Below, piece after piece: positions 1 through 12,300 of a DNA stretch of 64,000 nt. Positions within the stretch are counted from its first letter, which is position 1; each line of letters begins with the position of its first letter. This DNA is from Spodoptera frugiperda (Eukaryota > Arthropoda > Insecta > Lepidoptera > Noctuidae): the NCBI RefSeq assembly GCF_023101765.2, contig NC_064239.1:5070001-5134000 (forward strand), in the 5' to 3' direction. Under the pieces are notes generated by a model. That model made no database searches and was not told the origin of the DNA. It was given only the letters and a program-made list of their open reading frames with translations. Made by a program: the position numbers and the translations under genes.

Positions 1-190
1 GGGGGTTAGGAATTTAAAGGTTGTTGGGGAATTAGGGATTGGGAAGGGCAGTAGTTAGGCCTCCGGTAACCTCACTCACACAACGAAACACAACGTAAGC
101 GTTGTTTAACTTCGGTTTTCTGTGAGGCCGTGGTATCACTCCGGTCGAGCCGGCCCATTCGTGCCGAAGCATGGCTCTCCCACACTCATA
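1..190 (-). mobile_element. SINE-A copy, partial
   Basis: This is one of eight or more copies of a roughly 300-bp non-coding repeat. The hallmark blocks are GGGGGTTAGGAATTTAA, CACAACGAAACACAACG, and GTGCCGAAGCATGGCTCTCC. Sense is taken from copies that end in an A-rich tail after TACCATCAGGTGAT, so this copy is antisense and its tail half lies outside the window. No ORF is supported. Confidence 0.75.
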
Positions 191-540
191 TCTGTGTTTA
201 AAATTTTTGTTTTAATTTTAATGCGTTAACTTTTATTTCAGTTACAGCAATTGGTTGTCAACCGCAGTAATTTAATAAATCAATCTCTTACAAAAAATAT
301 TATTTTATCTCATCCAATACAAAATTAATGACTTATATTTCGATAGACACTATCTCACAACAAGACTGATAAAATCATGTATGACAAAAGATCTGCAGCT
401 TATATTTACGCACCCTTATCACTCAACTTCACTGTGATCCATACCGACTAGCCATTTTTTATACAATGGCTACGAAAAATTGTCTGTCTCGTTGATCAAG
501 TGGTCACAAGCGTGACTATCGAGTTAGGGTGCCTTTTTAC

Positions 541-1063
541 CAGAGATGTGATATGCTACATTGCTGTGGATGCGTTAAGCTTCTACCAATCATATTCATT
601 AGTGTGTATCAATACAATATGTATATAGCTTAGCATTGGTGGAAACAGACTCAGCTAAGACATGCTTTTTATATGAAAAGATATGTGCTATGGATGGCTT
701 CTCTACTATCGATACATTTCAGACTCGTGCTGCGTATCTTCCTCCGCTTTTCGGCACATCTACTTTTCGGCGGTGCATCTTCGCACAGCTACATAGCTTA
801 ACTTAAGCTATGCTGCTTAAGTATCAGTAGAAACGGTCACATAGTTTTACAGCTTAGCTATTACATCTTATCTCGAGCTGCGACAACGTAAAAGGTTACC
901 GGGTCTCCGGCTCAAAGTAGGAGAAGGAATGGTTTTTAGTCAGTAAGAGTCTGACACTTTCTCCCGCCTCAATCAAGGCGGGAGAAGTAATTGAATGATT
1001 TTCCCCCTCAAAAGAAAAAATAGCTATTACATCTTCGTAATATAGCTACGTAGCACATCTCTG
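541..1063. repeat. Candidate hAT-type MITE interrupting a tRNA-derived SINE
   Basis: The ends are CAGAGATGTG and CACATCTCTG, an inverted pair of hAT type. Left of it (about 498-535) and right of it (about 1068-1100) are halves that resemble the tRNA-like head of the SINE at 9060 (GATCAAGTGGTCACAAG, then GGGGATCTCGGGTTCAA). I could not match an 8-bp target duplication, so the boundaries are tentative. The element itself carries the LINE tail at 870-1020. Confidence 0.4.
870..1020 (+). mobile_element. R1-like LINE 3' end (family R1a) with target-site duplication
   Basis: A very short 5'-truncated LINE tail: the CCGGCTC block, GTTTTTAGTCAGTAAGAGTC, the GGCGGGAGAAG block, then CCCTCAAAAGAAAAAA. 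It is flanked by a perfect 15-bp duplication TAGCTATTACATCTT at 855-869 and 1021-1035, which proves insertion by target-primed reverse transcription. The same 3' region occurs as the 3' UTR of the coding LINE at 45647-46461. Confidence 0.85.
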
Positions 1064-1071
1064 GTGACAAA

Positions 1072-2156
1072 GCAAGGGGATCTCGGGTTCAATGGAATTG
1101 CCAGACAAAGAGGATATACCCATTTGTTTTTTTTTAATTTAGAAATTTCTTAGTATGCAGTTATAGATCCCTTATACTTCAGTGTCTAATGATTACTAGT
1201 TATTACATTGGACTATTATATATTATACCTGGTGAAAAATGACCAGTAGGTATATTGTACTGAATATGAGAAACCGCATGCTCTTCAGAAATTAAAATGT
1301 GTGACGTAATTTAATGTTATGCATGAAATATGAAAATATGTATGTAATATTTCTCAGCCTTTATACTCGTATTAACATAATATTTTATTATTTATAATGC
1401 TATTTGACATATATTTGGATTATGAGCATTAATTACCTAGGTACTAGTATTTAAAATTCATAATCTAAATGCAAACAGGTATGTATTTAATATACCCACG
1501 ACACGGGAGAAAATTCTAGAGTGAAGCAATGTTTCTTTTGAATAAATACACGTTTATACCTATTGGAATAACTGCTATAATACGATAATCACAAACACAT
1601 GTACTGTAGTCTTTTTGGATTTGTTTTAAATCTGTCTCTCTATTTACCAATCAATAACTTGTAGGGTACCTAATATAATTCAATCAAGCAGAATGTCCTC
1701 AAAATATATTGAAACCATCCATCACCCGGTGGTCGGCTAAAATGGTTCCACTGTAATCTTTTTGCGTATTTTTTAAAGTGGCAATATTAATCACCTAATT
1801 TTAATACATACAATACATATACTCGTATATAACCTCACGCCTGTCTCCCATTAGGGTAGACAGCAGAGACTATTCAACGCCAATTGCCAAATTTAATGTG
1901 CATAGTTTTTGTACTAAACGTTTTGCAAATGACGTTAAGTTAAAAATAAATATACATAATATTACGCGTAATATATTCAATTATTTTTAGCGTACGACGT
2001 AAGTATAGTATATACGTCACGCAGTTTTTAGTTATGATGTACACTAACTTTTTGTTGCGTCTATGTCTCGTATAAAAAGGAATTTACATTCAATATTTCA
2101 ACTTCTTACGCGAAATAGTTTCGTGTCAGTGTTTTAGTCATCATCATCATCATATT
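1072..2156. other. AT-rich spacer, no gene seen
   Basis: No long ORF, RNA gene or clear element. A short block near 1832-1870 (CCTCACGCCTGTCTCCC, GGTAGACAGCAGAGAC) looks like the tail of the tRNA-derived SINE family in decayed form. Confidence 0.6.
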
Positions 2157-2212
2157 TTTTTTTTACATTAAATGGGCCGACGTTTGGCCGCTATCTCGCC
2201 TGATTAGCCACA
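2157..2212 (-). mobile_element. 3' tail of the LINE family seen at 9.4-13.0 kb
   Basis: Reverse complement of the LINE 3' UTR: CAGGCGAGATAGCGGCCAAACG followed by CGGCCCATTTAATG and an A-run. It matches the end of the element at 12925-12990. It is 5'-truncated to about 55 bp. Confidence 0.75.
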
Positions 2213-2475
2213 AGAGATCCACTGCTGAACTTACTTCCAGATGGGCCGGTTGGAAACAACCTGCGTCCAGCGAATCTCTGCAACCTTCATCAGGTCGGCG
2301 GTCCACCTTGCGAGTGGACGTCTGCGTTTGCCGGTACATGGTCTTCATTCGAGAACCTTTCTGCCCCAACGGCCCGAGTTTCTTTGCGATCTCGCAACTT
2401 CGAACATAGTCTCTTCCAAAGGGCGTTGCGTGACTTTGGGCTTCCTCATAGAGCCCTCAGTGATATACCACGATC
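2213..2475 (-). mobile_element. RTE-clade LINE fragment (ORF end and 3' region)
   Basis: Block order matches the 3' end of the full RTE at 33452 (plus-strand TCCACTGCTGAAC, CGGCGGTCCACCTTGCGAG, GGCCCGAGTTTCTTTGCGAT). It is diverged and not coding. Confidence 0.6.
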
Positions 2476-3160
2476 CGAGATTTATAAGTAAACAAGAGAT
2501 TAAATATTTCGATAAACTTTAGGAAAAGTTAATAGCTTTTCTGTTGTACCATACGTTTTAGATATCTCTGGATACTAAATATCATTTATCTTATTTTTGA
2601 TAGATTGTAATCAAAACGTCCACTGCATGAGCTACTACTACATAATTTTAAGATTTATTACAAAATTAGCGTACTTTGATATTCATTTTAAAATAATCTA
2701 GTTTTTGCTGTATTCCGAATAAGTTACATAAAAATAACCTTAAATATTACGACCTCATTACATTTCATGGTTCTTAATAAATAATCCTTGTAATTACATA
2801 TTTAAGGTAATTTTACAAAGAGGTAAAATTAATGCATTAGTTTTTATGTAGTTAGTAGTTACCTATATTATTTACGCAGTATTTTTCTCAAAGGCTTCTT
2901 TTTTTACTGAAACGTTTGATAACCCTGAAAAAGAGACAGAAGATATATGTGACAAACGAATATACAGTCCTAAGAAAAAGCCTGAATTTTATTGGGGTCA
3001 GCTGACACAATAAACAGCTCAGTGAAGGCTTTATGTATCCCGAAACGCTGAACTACCTACCTTCATACAACCCTTATGAGATTAGAAGAATTGGTAAAAC
3101 TCTTGCAACTTCAAAACAAGGTGACTCTTATTCATAACATATTATTTTTAGCCATGGTCG
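2476..3160. other. AT-rich spacer
   Basis: Long A/T runs and no ORF. Nothing recognised. Confidence 0.6.
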
Positions 3161-3290
3161 TACATACCACTGCATAGTAAAGGCCTCCCTACCCTCCTTC
3201 CACTCCTCACTGTGTAAAGCTTTCTGAGGCCAATCCTTATTGTAGGTGTCAAGTTCGTCCCGCCATCTCCTTCTGGGCCTGCCGTGATAT
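3161..3290 (-). mobile_element. RTE-type 3' fragment
   Basis: Contains the TAAAGGCCTCCCTACCCTCC block and the CCGCCATCTCCTTCTGGGCC block, like the element at 36965-37100 and the 3' end of RTE LINEs. Confidence 0.5.
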
Positions 3291-3654
3291 TACAACGTTC
3301 ATAACACAGGTAAGACATAAATATTTTTAATAGATAACAAAATGGTCAGTTTAATAAACAGAGTCACAAAATGGTCAAAGTACATAGAGTGCCAAATCTT
3401 GACTCACGCCTTTTGCATGTATCAGCCTTATGTACAAATCTGGCTATAAAATTTTACGACCGATACATAATTGCAATGTAGATACTAACAAAATAGGTAA
3501 TTGACCTTTCGATACTGATACGAACTGTCTATTTTGTAGACTAAAATAAATTTAAGGTAAACAGTATGTGTTTGTGGATCAAAGTACCTTAGTAGATATC
3601 AGTTATAAAATATTTTGTTTACCAGCAAAAGATTTAAGTGTGCTTCGTCACGAA
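3291..3654. other. AT-rich spacer
   Basis: No coding potential or repeat recognised. Confidence 0.5.
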
Positions 3655-3905
3655 TAGGCCGGCTCGACTGGAGTGATACCCGGTTTCACAGAAAACCGAC
3701 ATGAAACAACGCTTGCGTTGTCTCGTTGCGTGAGTCAGGTTACCGGCTGAATAAGAAGGCCCAATTACCCCACTTCCCAATCTTCGTAATACCCAACAAA
3801 CCTTAAATTACTAACCCCCAGAAGGCCGTCCATGGGCGGCGGCAATTGCTTACCATCAGGTGATCCGTCAGCTCGTTTACAGGCTTGACCAAATAAAAAA
3901 AAATG
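3655..3905 (+). mobile_element. SINE-A copy with A-tail
   Basis: Sense copy: GGCCGGCTCGACTGGAGTGAT at the head, then the GCGTTGTCTCGTTGCGTGAG block, AAACCTTAAATTACTAACCC, TTGCTTACCATCAGGTGATC, GCTCGTTTACAGGCTTG, and an A-run. The tail defines the orientation of the whole family. Confidence 0.75.
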
Positions 3906-4735
3906 CTCACATGGAGAAATTGATTGTTTTGGAATGTAAGAAACCAAGAGAAATATCGGCATTGAGGTAGGAACAACTGAAGCCGAGCTGTATATTCTTA
4001 AAATAGTGCAAACTACGGCCAGCATTGACAATCTGAATCTCGATCTGAAGATCGAGGTGAATTTTGTTCACCTTTACCATGTTGAAGGATTAATCCCACA
4101 AAGGAACAATAAAAAATATTGAATAGGAATTTTATAAAAGGGCTGATCGTATTTTTACTGATATTACTGAGTGGCCAACCAAAAACGTAAAACGTAACTT
4201 TTTCACAAGTCAACCTCCATGTTTTAGGGAATCAAGTACCAAAATATAATTTACACCCCTAATCCATGTATCCCAAGATTTAATATCCCTCACGTTAATT
4301 GTATAACATTGTGTAAGTTGACAGCAACACGTTTCGCGTATCGCGTGAATCACTTTAAAGTGATAACCTTTAATTAATTTATTAACTACATCTTGATACA
4401 TAGACAGTTAGATAAGGTTAGTAACTACGTGCAGAGATTAACGTTCCTAGTGTGTTCACGTTATTTTCCACGTAAGTCACGTTTTGTAGCTAAACTTACG
4501 TGTTACTTGATAACTCGTGAACTTTTCGTCTAAAAATAGCTTTGTGTTGTATGCTAAAATGTTGTGTGGGGTAGCATAGGGTGATAGAGGCGAATACGTA
4601 CCGTGTGTCTTAGAATATTTTATATAAAGTGTGAGTAAGCCACGCTTAGGCACGAATAGGCTCAACTGGTATGATTATCACGACCTTACCTAAAACCGGC
4701 GTGAAATAAAGCTTTTTTTAATGGATCAAATCATA
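3906..4735. other. Spacer with no supported gene
   Basis: Several 60-90 codon frames exist, but they lack domains and start context. I do not call any. Confidence 0.5.
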
Positions 4736-4830
4736 CAATGCCTTCTCCCGCATCGGGCGAGGGGAGAGGGAGTATCAGACTTTTACTGACTAAAGGTAAA
4801 CCGGCTAAGTCTACAGCTCCGAAGTGATAT
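4736..4830 (-). mobile_element. R1a LINE 3' fragment
   Basis: Antisense copy of the CTTCTCCCGC...TCAGAC...TACTGACTAAA tail, followed by a degraded AGCTCCG block. Confidence 0.65.
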
Positions 4831-5504
4831 AACGCTTGCCTTGTATTTCGCCGTATAGTAAGTTCACCATATGCAGAATACTACCCATTACACTAAAGGT
4901 GTTTGGGCCACTGCTAAAAATAACAAGAGACTAACAATAGAACTCATTCATTGTACGAGTATTTGTTATTTTAACTTGCCACTCGCTTGCACCATTTAAA
5001 TTCAAACAAAAATAATCAGTAAGAGTCTGACACTTTTTCGTCAGATGTAGTAATACACTGAGTACAAATCACTTGATAAGTACAGTGTATTATAATTTAC
5101 GGAATTGTAAATAAGAAACAACTACGAATTTTAGAATTAGGTAAGTACATCCAGTTTAAAACAATCGGTTGACTGAATATGAATTCATAATTTTAGAAAT
5201 TATAACAAAAATGGTGGAGACTTGATGATATACTGAAATTGTACCTAATATTATACACATTTGCATATAAAGTAGTGGCTTTGTTTAGTATATGTTTATG
5301 TAGGTACACACTACACATACTAACCTTATAGAAAAGAGTGACTATGTTTATGAAATGTGTAATTATGAAAACTATTATGAAAATATTAATTAGAAGATTG
5401 TTTAACTGAATAAGTTTTACTGTGCAATCATTTTAAAAGGATGACATCTATTTAAATGGGTATCTCACGTTTCAGTCCTTAAAATAAAATGATGCCTTTA
5501 GTTT
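4831..5504. other. AT-rich spacer
   Basis: Nothing recognised apart from a short repeat-like CAGTAAGAGTCTGACACTTT at 5018-5037, which is a scrap of the R1a tail. Confidence 0.5.
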
Positions 5505-5785
5505 TTTTTATGGTAAGCCAGTAAACGAGCAGATCGATCACCTGATTGTAAGCGCCACCCATGGACATCTGAACACCTTAGGCGTTACAAGTGCGTTGTC
5601 AGTCTTTTGGGGGTTAGGAATTTATTGGACGGGGAAGGGAGGTAATTGGTCCTTTGGTAACCTTACTCACACAACGAAACACAACGCAAGCGTTGGTTCA
5701 CATAGGTTTTCTGTGATGCCGTGGTATCACTCCGGTCGAGCCGGTACATTCGTGCCGAAGCATGGCTCTCCTACATTAAACTTAG
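5505..5785 (-). mobile_element. SINE-A copy
   Basis: Nearly complete antisense copy, from GTAAGCCAGTAAACGAGCAG through GGGGGTTAGGAATTTATTGG to GCCGAAGCATGGCTCTCC. The frame that crosses it is not a gene. Confidence 0.75.
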
Positions 5786-6250
5786 TTACGAAGAAAAACA
5801 ATTCCGCTACTTATTTTATTTTGATAGCATTGAATTTAATAGTTCGTTCAACCGTAGACAATAGCAGCGAATAACATATAACTAAAGACTGCATTTTAAT
5901 CCACTATCTTATGGAAACTGCATTAACTGCACTATACCTAATCCTTTGTTTCAGTACCAAATCCCGTACAAACAAACTCGTAAGGCAACACTAGTGCATG
6001 TGTGTAATAATCAATACATTACGCTTTCCTCATGATTTATTGTCAATGTGTGTGAAGTGCGCTGAGGCGGCGCGTGGTCCTGCATTCATTTCAAGTGTTT
6101 CGAATCTGTCGCACTGACTAAATGGCATGTGCATACATTAATTTTAGACTTTTAGTCCTCGTGTTGTTATTATAAACAGTTGATTTTAATTTTAGCAGCT
6201 TCTTAAAGACAGGAGTTCGTTAATATAACTACCGTAAGAACGGATTTCTT
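5786..6250. other. Spacer
   Basis: No gene or element seen. A short GC-rich patch lies at about 6060-6090. Confidence 0.4.
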
Positions 6251-6254
6251 TGAC

Positions 6255-6575
6255 CTTTTTTTAAGGGGGATAATCATCAAATGACTTCTCCCGCCTTGGA
6301 CGAGGCAAGAGGGATTTGCAAACCCTTACTGACTAAAAACCACCCCGTTCCTACTTCTGCTCTTCGAGCCGGATCCCCGGTAAACCCGCTAGGTAGTCCG
6401 CAGCTCCGGATCAGGCATCAGCCGTACTGGGCCCCATCTGTGGTGGTCTGATGGATATTTGAGGCGAGCGCTGAACGGGACGCGCCGTAGGCACAGGGCT
6501 AGTTGTGGTCGGGCGGCGAACTATCTTTGCTCGCTGTCCACAAACCTGCACTTACGGTGGCCGGTTATCATTATA
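6255..6575 (-). mobile_element. R1a LINE 3' UTR copy
   Basis: Antisense copy with a T-run, the CTTCTCCCGCC block, ACCCGCTAGGTAGTCCGCAG, CCCCATCTGTGGTGGTCTGA, and CTTACGGTGGCCGG. It reaches the end of the LINE ORF. Confidence 0.75.
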
Positions 6576-7135
6576 AGAAAAAAAAAAATAAAGCTACCTA
6601 AATAGATTTTCCAAGTAAAACAACCCAATTGTCGTACGGATCTTTTAATCTGCCTACCTTTTATGAATTTAATAGATTTGTTTTAGTTCAAGAAAACTAT
6701 TCATGGCTCTAATTTATGTAAAGGGCAAATTCCTAAATTTGATTCTTACGATTTAGAATTAGAAAAAAATCATTGGTTATTTATTTAGTAAAAGGACGTC
6801 AGATTATTTTATTACAAAAAGACAATTTTTTGAAATTACGTAAAGACTTCATTTCTTAAGCATTAAAAAGTTTAAGAGAAAGTTTAGCTCTTATTTTGAG
6901 TGTACTACTAAATACTACCTAATAAGACAGATAAACATGGACAGAAAGTACCAGAAATCCTTTCACGAAGTACCCACATGATGTGTGGTCTATCACACTA
7001 GTTCAATAAGTCGCAACCTTCTCATCTCTGACCTTAAGTAGCACGTTACACATTGCGTGACTGTCACACTCTTTGAAGTTGCTAGAGAAAAGTACATAAT
7101 ATGAATGATCTGATTATAAGTATCGTTATTATTTT
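6576..7135. other. AT-rich spacer
   Basis: No gene or repeat recognised. Confidence 0.5.
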
Positions 7136-7370
7136 GTATTTTTTATGGTATAAGCCGGTAAACGAGCAGACGGATCACCTGATGCTAAGCAATCACCGCC
7201 GCCCATGAACACCTGAAACACCAGAGGCGTTAAAAGTGCGTTGCCGGCCTTTTGGAGGTTAGGGATTTATGGGTTGTTGGGAAATCTCACTCACAAAACG
7301 AAATACAATCGTTATTTCACGTCCGTTTTTTGTGAGGCCGTAGTATCACTCTCATGCTCCCACATTAGTA
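7136..7370 (-). mobile_element. SINE-A copy, internally deleted
   Basis: Antisense copy with GTAAACGAGCAGACGGATCA, CCTTTTGGAGGTTAGGGATT and a shortened head. Confidence 0.7.
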
Positions 7371-8450
7371 CCTACTAAGTACCAAATATTTAAGTACAAT
7401 ATCAGGTATACAAATTTTTGTGATATCTTAATGATCAAAGAAAACTATAGAAGTAGGTGCTGTATAAAGTACAAAAAAGAACACAAAGTGCCTACTTGAA
7501 CAAAAATATTTTGGTTGATGACAAATACAAAGAAACTTCGATAAGGACAATGATACAAGAAAAAGTTCACAAAAGACACAATACCACACATATTTATGTA
7601 TCTAATCGTGTGTTGCTTACAATATGAAGGAACATTCTAGAACACCATTCAAAGCTTCTCGAGTCTTATTTTAACCAATTTGGCACAACGTTGAGATATT
7701 GTAGTTTCGTATTGTACACAAATTGGTAAATTGATGCACGGGCCCGATTCGCAATATAGCGTCAATTGCTTAATGGGTGGCAGTGCCTAAGAACTACATA
7801 CAATGTTTCTTGGAGATCTTTTGATACGATTTTTTTTTCAATATTGTGTGAGTGGTGATAAAACCAAAGTCAAAGAATTTGTTTAAATTAATCAGATCAT
7901 ACATATAGCTACACACCTTCCTATTTATCTGTACAGTGTAATCGTAAGATGTGTAGGCTGTATCGACATACGATTTAACCGTACAGTCCGACTGTACATG
8001 TTCTTAAAATGTATTATGTAATTATGTAGCCTTATAGCGGCTACGCAAGAGTGAAACCTTACTATTTAACTGTATAGGTAAATTGTAAGGCATATAACGT
8101 TCAAACCTTAATTTAACAATATAAATACAAAAATGGGTTTCAGACATTGGATTGGATTTAACATCGTAGAATTATGGTACGATTTTTCATGTATTTATCC
8201 TGAGATACCTACTCGGAAAGTGAAGCCGTGAGCGAAAAGCTAATAATCAAATAATGTTGAGAAAAAACAGAACACGTTTAGTTTCCTAGAAAATAAATTA
8301 GAGCTTACATAATACCTTGTGAAAACTCCAGGCTTGTCAGAGCTAGAAGAAAAATTGTAAAACTGAAAAGTATTTTCTGTTCCTTTATACTAAAATAATA
8401 CCTAATGTATACTAGATATAGTTCAATTTTCTTTTAGTGGTTAGATTTTC
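7371..8450. other. AT-rich spacer
   Basis: No ORF, RNA gene or element that I can support. Confidence 0.5.
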
Positions 8451-8454
8451 TTGA

Positions 8455-8568
8455 CTACCCACAGTATTTAGAGTCATTTAATGGTTACTTAAGCCGGTCC
8501 TTAGCAGTTGTTTTCGGAACAAAATTGTTACTAAAGAATGATTTAAGTAATCATTAAATGTAAGTGGT
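8455..8568. repeat. MITE family M2, copy 1
   Basis: Short inverted-repeat element. The arms carry CATTTAATGGTTACTTAAGC and its partner TTTAAGTAATCATTAAATG. Other copies are at 30091, 38977 and 44552. There is no coding capacity. Confidence 0.7.
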
Positions 8569-8574
8569 ATTTTT

Positions 8575-8745
8575 TTTTTTAAGGTTTTTTTTTAAGGGGG
8601 AAAATCATCCAATGACTTCACGCACCTTGGTCGAGGCGAAAGGGACTTGACTAAAAACCACCCGCTTTTCTACTCCTGCTTTTCGAGATGGAGCCCCGGT
8701 AAACCCGCTAGGTAGTCCGCAGCTCCGGTCATCATAAGGGTGGTC
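8575..8745 (-). mobile_element. R1a LINE 3' fragment
   Basis: Antisense copy with a T-run, GGGGGAAAATCATCCAATGA, CGAGATGGAGCCCCGGTAAA and CGCTAGGTAGTCCGCAGCTC. It is internally rearranged after that. Confidence 0.7.
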
Positions 8746-9059
8746 TACATTCATCAGTACGTCTGGTGGTTGATATGATAAAGGATACAAGAAGAAATTA
8801 AAGATTATACATGAAGTATGACATTACAATTACGCAATAATTATTATGAAATTATTTCCCATAAAACATGTAATAGTGTAATCAGTATAATAATAAAGCG
8901 ACGTAGCCCACGTGCTTTCTCTAGAATGTTCCAGATCAATGAAATAGATTATATTTATGTTATTCATCCATGTGACTCTCTGTACATAATGTGACAACGT
9001 TACCTATCTACTTTATTGCACACGAGACCAGAAAATTATAATAAAGATTAATTAAAAAT

Positions 9060-9325
9060 AGACTGCCTTATTGGTCAAGTGATTGCGATTGCGTCAAAGG
9101 GTCTCGGGTTCGGTTGGTCAAAGTATTACTGGGCTTTATTCGGTTTTTCGAAGAATTCTCAGTAGCACGGAATCTGGAAATGTGCTCAGTATAATATGGC
9201 AATAGGTTAATGCCCATTACATGGGACTTATAACGAAACTTATAACGAAATGTGGGTGTATAATATTGTATCGCGGCATTACGTGCCGTAATGTGCACCC
9301 CTGCCTATCCCTTCGGGGATAAAAG
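9060..9325 (+). mobile_element. tRNA-derived SINE
   Basis: The head keeps tRNA-like promoter features: TGGTCAAGTGATTGCGA (box A side) and GGTCTCGGGTTCGGTTGG (box B side). The body includes TACTGGGCTTTATTCGGTTT. The tail contains GCATTACGTGCCGTAATGTG and CCCTTCGGGGATAAAAGGCG. Related copies lie at 37405, 38362 and 54044. The promoter makes pol III transcription likely; this is not a functional tRNA gene. Confidence 0.75.
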
Positions 9326-9399
9326 GCGTAACGTTGCGGAAAAATAAACTAGACATGATTACTGTACCAAACGCAAGTAATATGTAGTAACAGGGCCAA

Positions 9400-12300
9400 T
9401 GAATGATTTTTGGAGGCTGAGTCACCCTCGTCCGTAGGAGAGCACCCTTAAAAAACTGAACCCCTACACGTGGCCTCTGGGTGGTGCTAAACAGGTGACA
9501 CTCAGGTGGTAGGTTTCGGCCGTCGGCATTATAACCACCCACCGAGCAAAACCGTGTCGCCAAGCGGCCTAGCCGTGTTCCGCCACGATGCTCGGTGACG
9601 CCGTATGAGAGGATGGGTCGAAGTGTTTGTTCCACTATGGGTAGACCGATCTGGCGCGCGCTGGTGTGGCTGCATCGGGTGGCCAGTCGCGGAGGGTAGC
9701 GGGATCCGAGGCACGGTGCACCGCTGGCCGACCGCAGATAGTTGGGGGCCCAATTAGCGTGCTAGCCACACGTGAAAGGCTGCCCCGCCATCTAGCGAAA
9801 AATCCCACGTATACGCCATCGTGCCGGTTGGCGACCGGAAGAGAGGGCCCGATGGATTTACGTGGGGGGGCTCGGGCGTCCCCGCAGTCTCCAGGCTGGC
9901 CTCCCAATGGTGTAGCCAACTGCGGTGCGCGTCTGGGGGTCGCCTGTGTGGGGAAACATTTCACTACCATTCTCTCAGCAACTTATTTACGATTATGAAA
10001 ACGAGAGCTAAGAAAAGGGTTCAACAGCGGCTGCACTCCTCTCCCTCAAAGTGCACCTCTCCAACATCCGAGGCTTGCACTCAAATCTCAATGCGGTCCA
10101 TCACCATCTGGAGACCGAGAACCCAACGCTCTTGTTTCTCTCGGAGACCCAGATCAGATGTCCGTCGGACGTATCATACCTGAACTACCCAGGCTTTTCC
10201 CTGGAGCACAATTTCGTTCCCCGTGCAGGCGTATGCCTATACGTCCAAGACGGCGTCTGTTACCGGCGTCTCCGAAACTTTGAGGACCCCAGTTTTTCAA
10301 CCTTGTGGATACTGGTGGACACAGGCATAGAGAAAATCCTCTATGCCTGTGTCTACCGGTCGCACAGCGGAGATTTGGAGACGACCAGATTAGCGCAGCA
10401 CCTTGTGGAGACGGCGGATGCGGCTCGGCAGAGGTGCCCTTCGGCCCAGTTGGTGTTACTGGGGGACTTTAACGCCCATCACCAGGAGTGGCTGTTCCCA
10501 TACCAGTGCACTGACCATGCTGGGAGGGAAATGCGTAAGCTTGCGCTAACGCTTGGCCTGACCCAGCTGGTCCAGGAGGCCACAAGGGTGCCCGATGTCG
10601 ACTCGCACACTGCCAACTGCCTAGACCTTCTGCTGACAACTGATCCAGACAGCTACTCGGTGTCAGTATCTTCACCCTTGGGTAGCTCTGACCACTGTCT
10701 GGTGAAATCCGTATCCACGTACTCCCCACCGGATCCTTGTCCCAGAGGATCTCGGCGGATGTGGCGGTACAAGTCAGCAGATTGGGATGGGATGCGATCC
10801 TTTTTTGCATCCTATCCTTGGCGGCCTGTCTGCTTCTCTACTGAAGACCCGTCAGCTTGTGCGGATGCCATAACAGGGGTGTTGCGTCAGGGCATGGAAT
10901 ACTACATTCCATTCTCGGACGCGACATCTTTCGGTGGTACTCGTCCATGGTTCGATGCCGACTGCAGACGTGCTGAAGCGCGAAAGCATGCGGCATACTT
11001 GGCATGGGCGGATGCCAGGCGTCGTAGGGCTGACGACACTCTTCAGAGGAAGAGAGCCTATAACCGGGCTGCCAAGTCTTGCAAAAAGGCATTACGGATG
11101 GCCCGGTTCAACCACATTGGCCGAATAGGGAACAAACTGGCTTCTTACCCAGCGGGTAGTAAAGCATTCTGGTCCCTGGCCAAGGCGGTTGAATCGAACT
11201 TCTGCCGCCCTTCACTCCCACCTCTCCTGGGGCCTAACGGGACGCTGGCACACACCGCGGTAGAGAAGGCAAACCTGTTTGCTTCTCTATTTGCGGAATC
11301 TTCACGTCTTGATACTGGTGGCGCTATACCTCCTTCTCTAAATAACTTATGCGAGACTAAAATGTCGAAAATTCGCATCCGACAGAAGGAGGTGTATAAG
11401 ACGTTGCGTAATCTCGACGTGAACAAGGCCAGTGGCCCCGACGGAATCCCGGCCGTGGTTTTAAAAACCTGTGCGCCTGAGTTGTCTCCAATCCTGACAC
11501 GCCTGTTTCGACTTTCCTTGGAGACTGGTCAAGTGCCGGTTGCATGGAAGCTGGCCAACGTGCAGCCTGTGCCCAAAAAAGGTAGTCGTGCCGACCCTAA
11601 CAATTACCGACCAATCTCAGTCACGTCCATACTCTGTAAGAGTATGGAACGTGTACTTAACAACAGGCTCCTGGCATACCTTGAAGGTAACGACCTCCTC
11701 AGCGATCAGCAGTATGGGCAACAGCAACCGATCCACTGGGGACCTTCTTGCGTATGCCACCCACATTTGGAGCGAGGCCATAGAGAAGCACGGGGAGGCA
11801 ATAGCGATATATCGAAGGCCTTTGACAGGGTTTGGCACGACAGCCTTATCGGCAAGCTTCCTGCATATGGACTTCCCGCTGATCTGTGCAGATGGTTTGC
11901 AGACTTCCTGAGGGATCGGTCAATTCGAGTAGTCATCGATGGCTGCTCGTCTGACCAATTTGGTATCAACGCCGGAGTCCCTCAGGGGTCAGTACTTTCA
12001 GCAACGCTCTTTTTGCTGCACATCAACGACCTGCTTAAGCCCGGTATCTTTGGGTATGCAGATGACAGCACAGTTGTTGAAAGGTATGTGTCCGATGCGC
12101 GGACTAGCGGAACACAGATCCAGTCTCTAAGAGAATCCATGGTCGAACGGTTGAACTCGTCCTTGAAGGCGGTCTCCGATTGGGGTGACGCCAACTTGGT
12201 CAAGTTCAACGCTACCAAAACCCAGGCGTGTCTATTCTCTGCCAAACGGAGTCAATTTCCGCTGGCTCCTACTTTCCGAAATGTATCCGTTCCAATATCG

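Noticed and set aside
9060..9130. Possible tRNA gene
   Set aside because: Only the promoter-like boxes are kept. It continues into a SINE body with further copies in the window, and no cloverleaf with a sensible anticodon could be drawn.
9279..9998. Overlapping GC-rich ORFs on both strands upstream of the LINE ORF2
   Set aside because: They lie in the GC-rich 5' part of the LINE, overlap each other and show no ORF1 zinc knuckle or other domain.
10318..10353. Perfect palindrome around ACAGGCATAGAG in the endonuclease code
   Set aside because: It is in-frame coding sequence (VDTGIEKILYACVY). One stem within a LINE copy is most simply chance.
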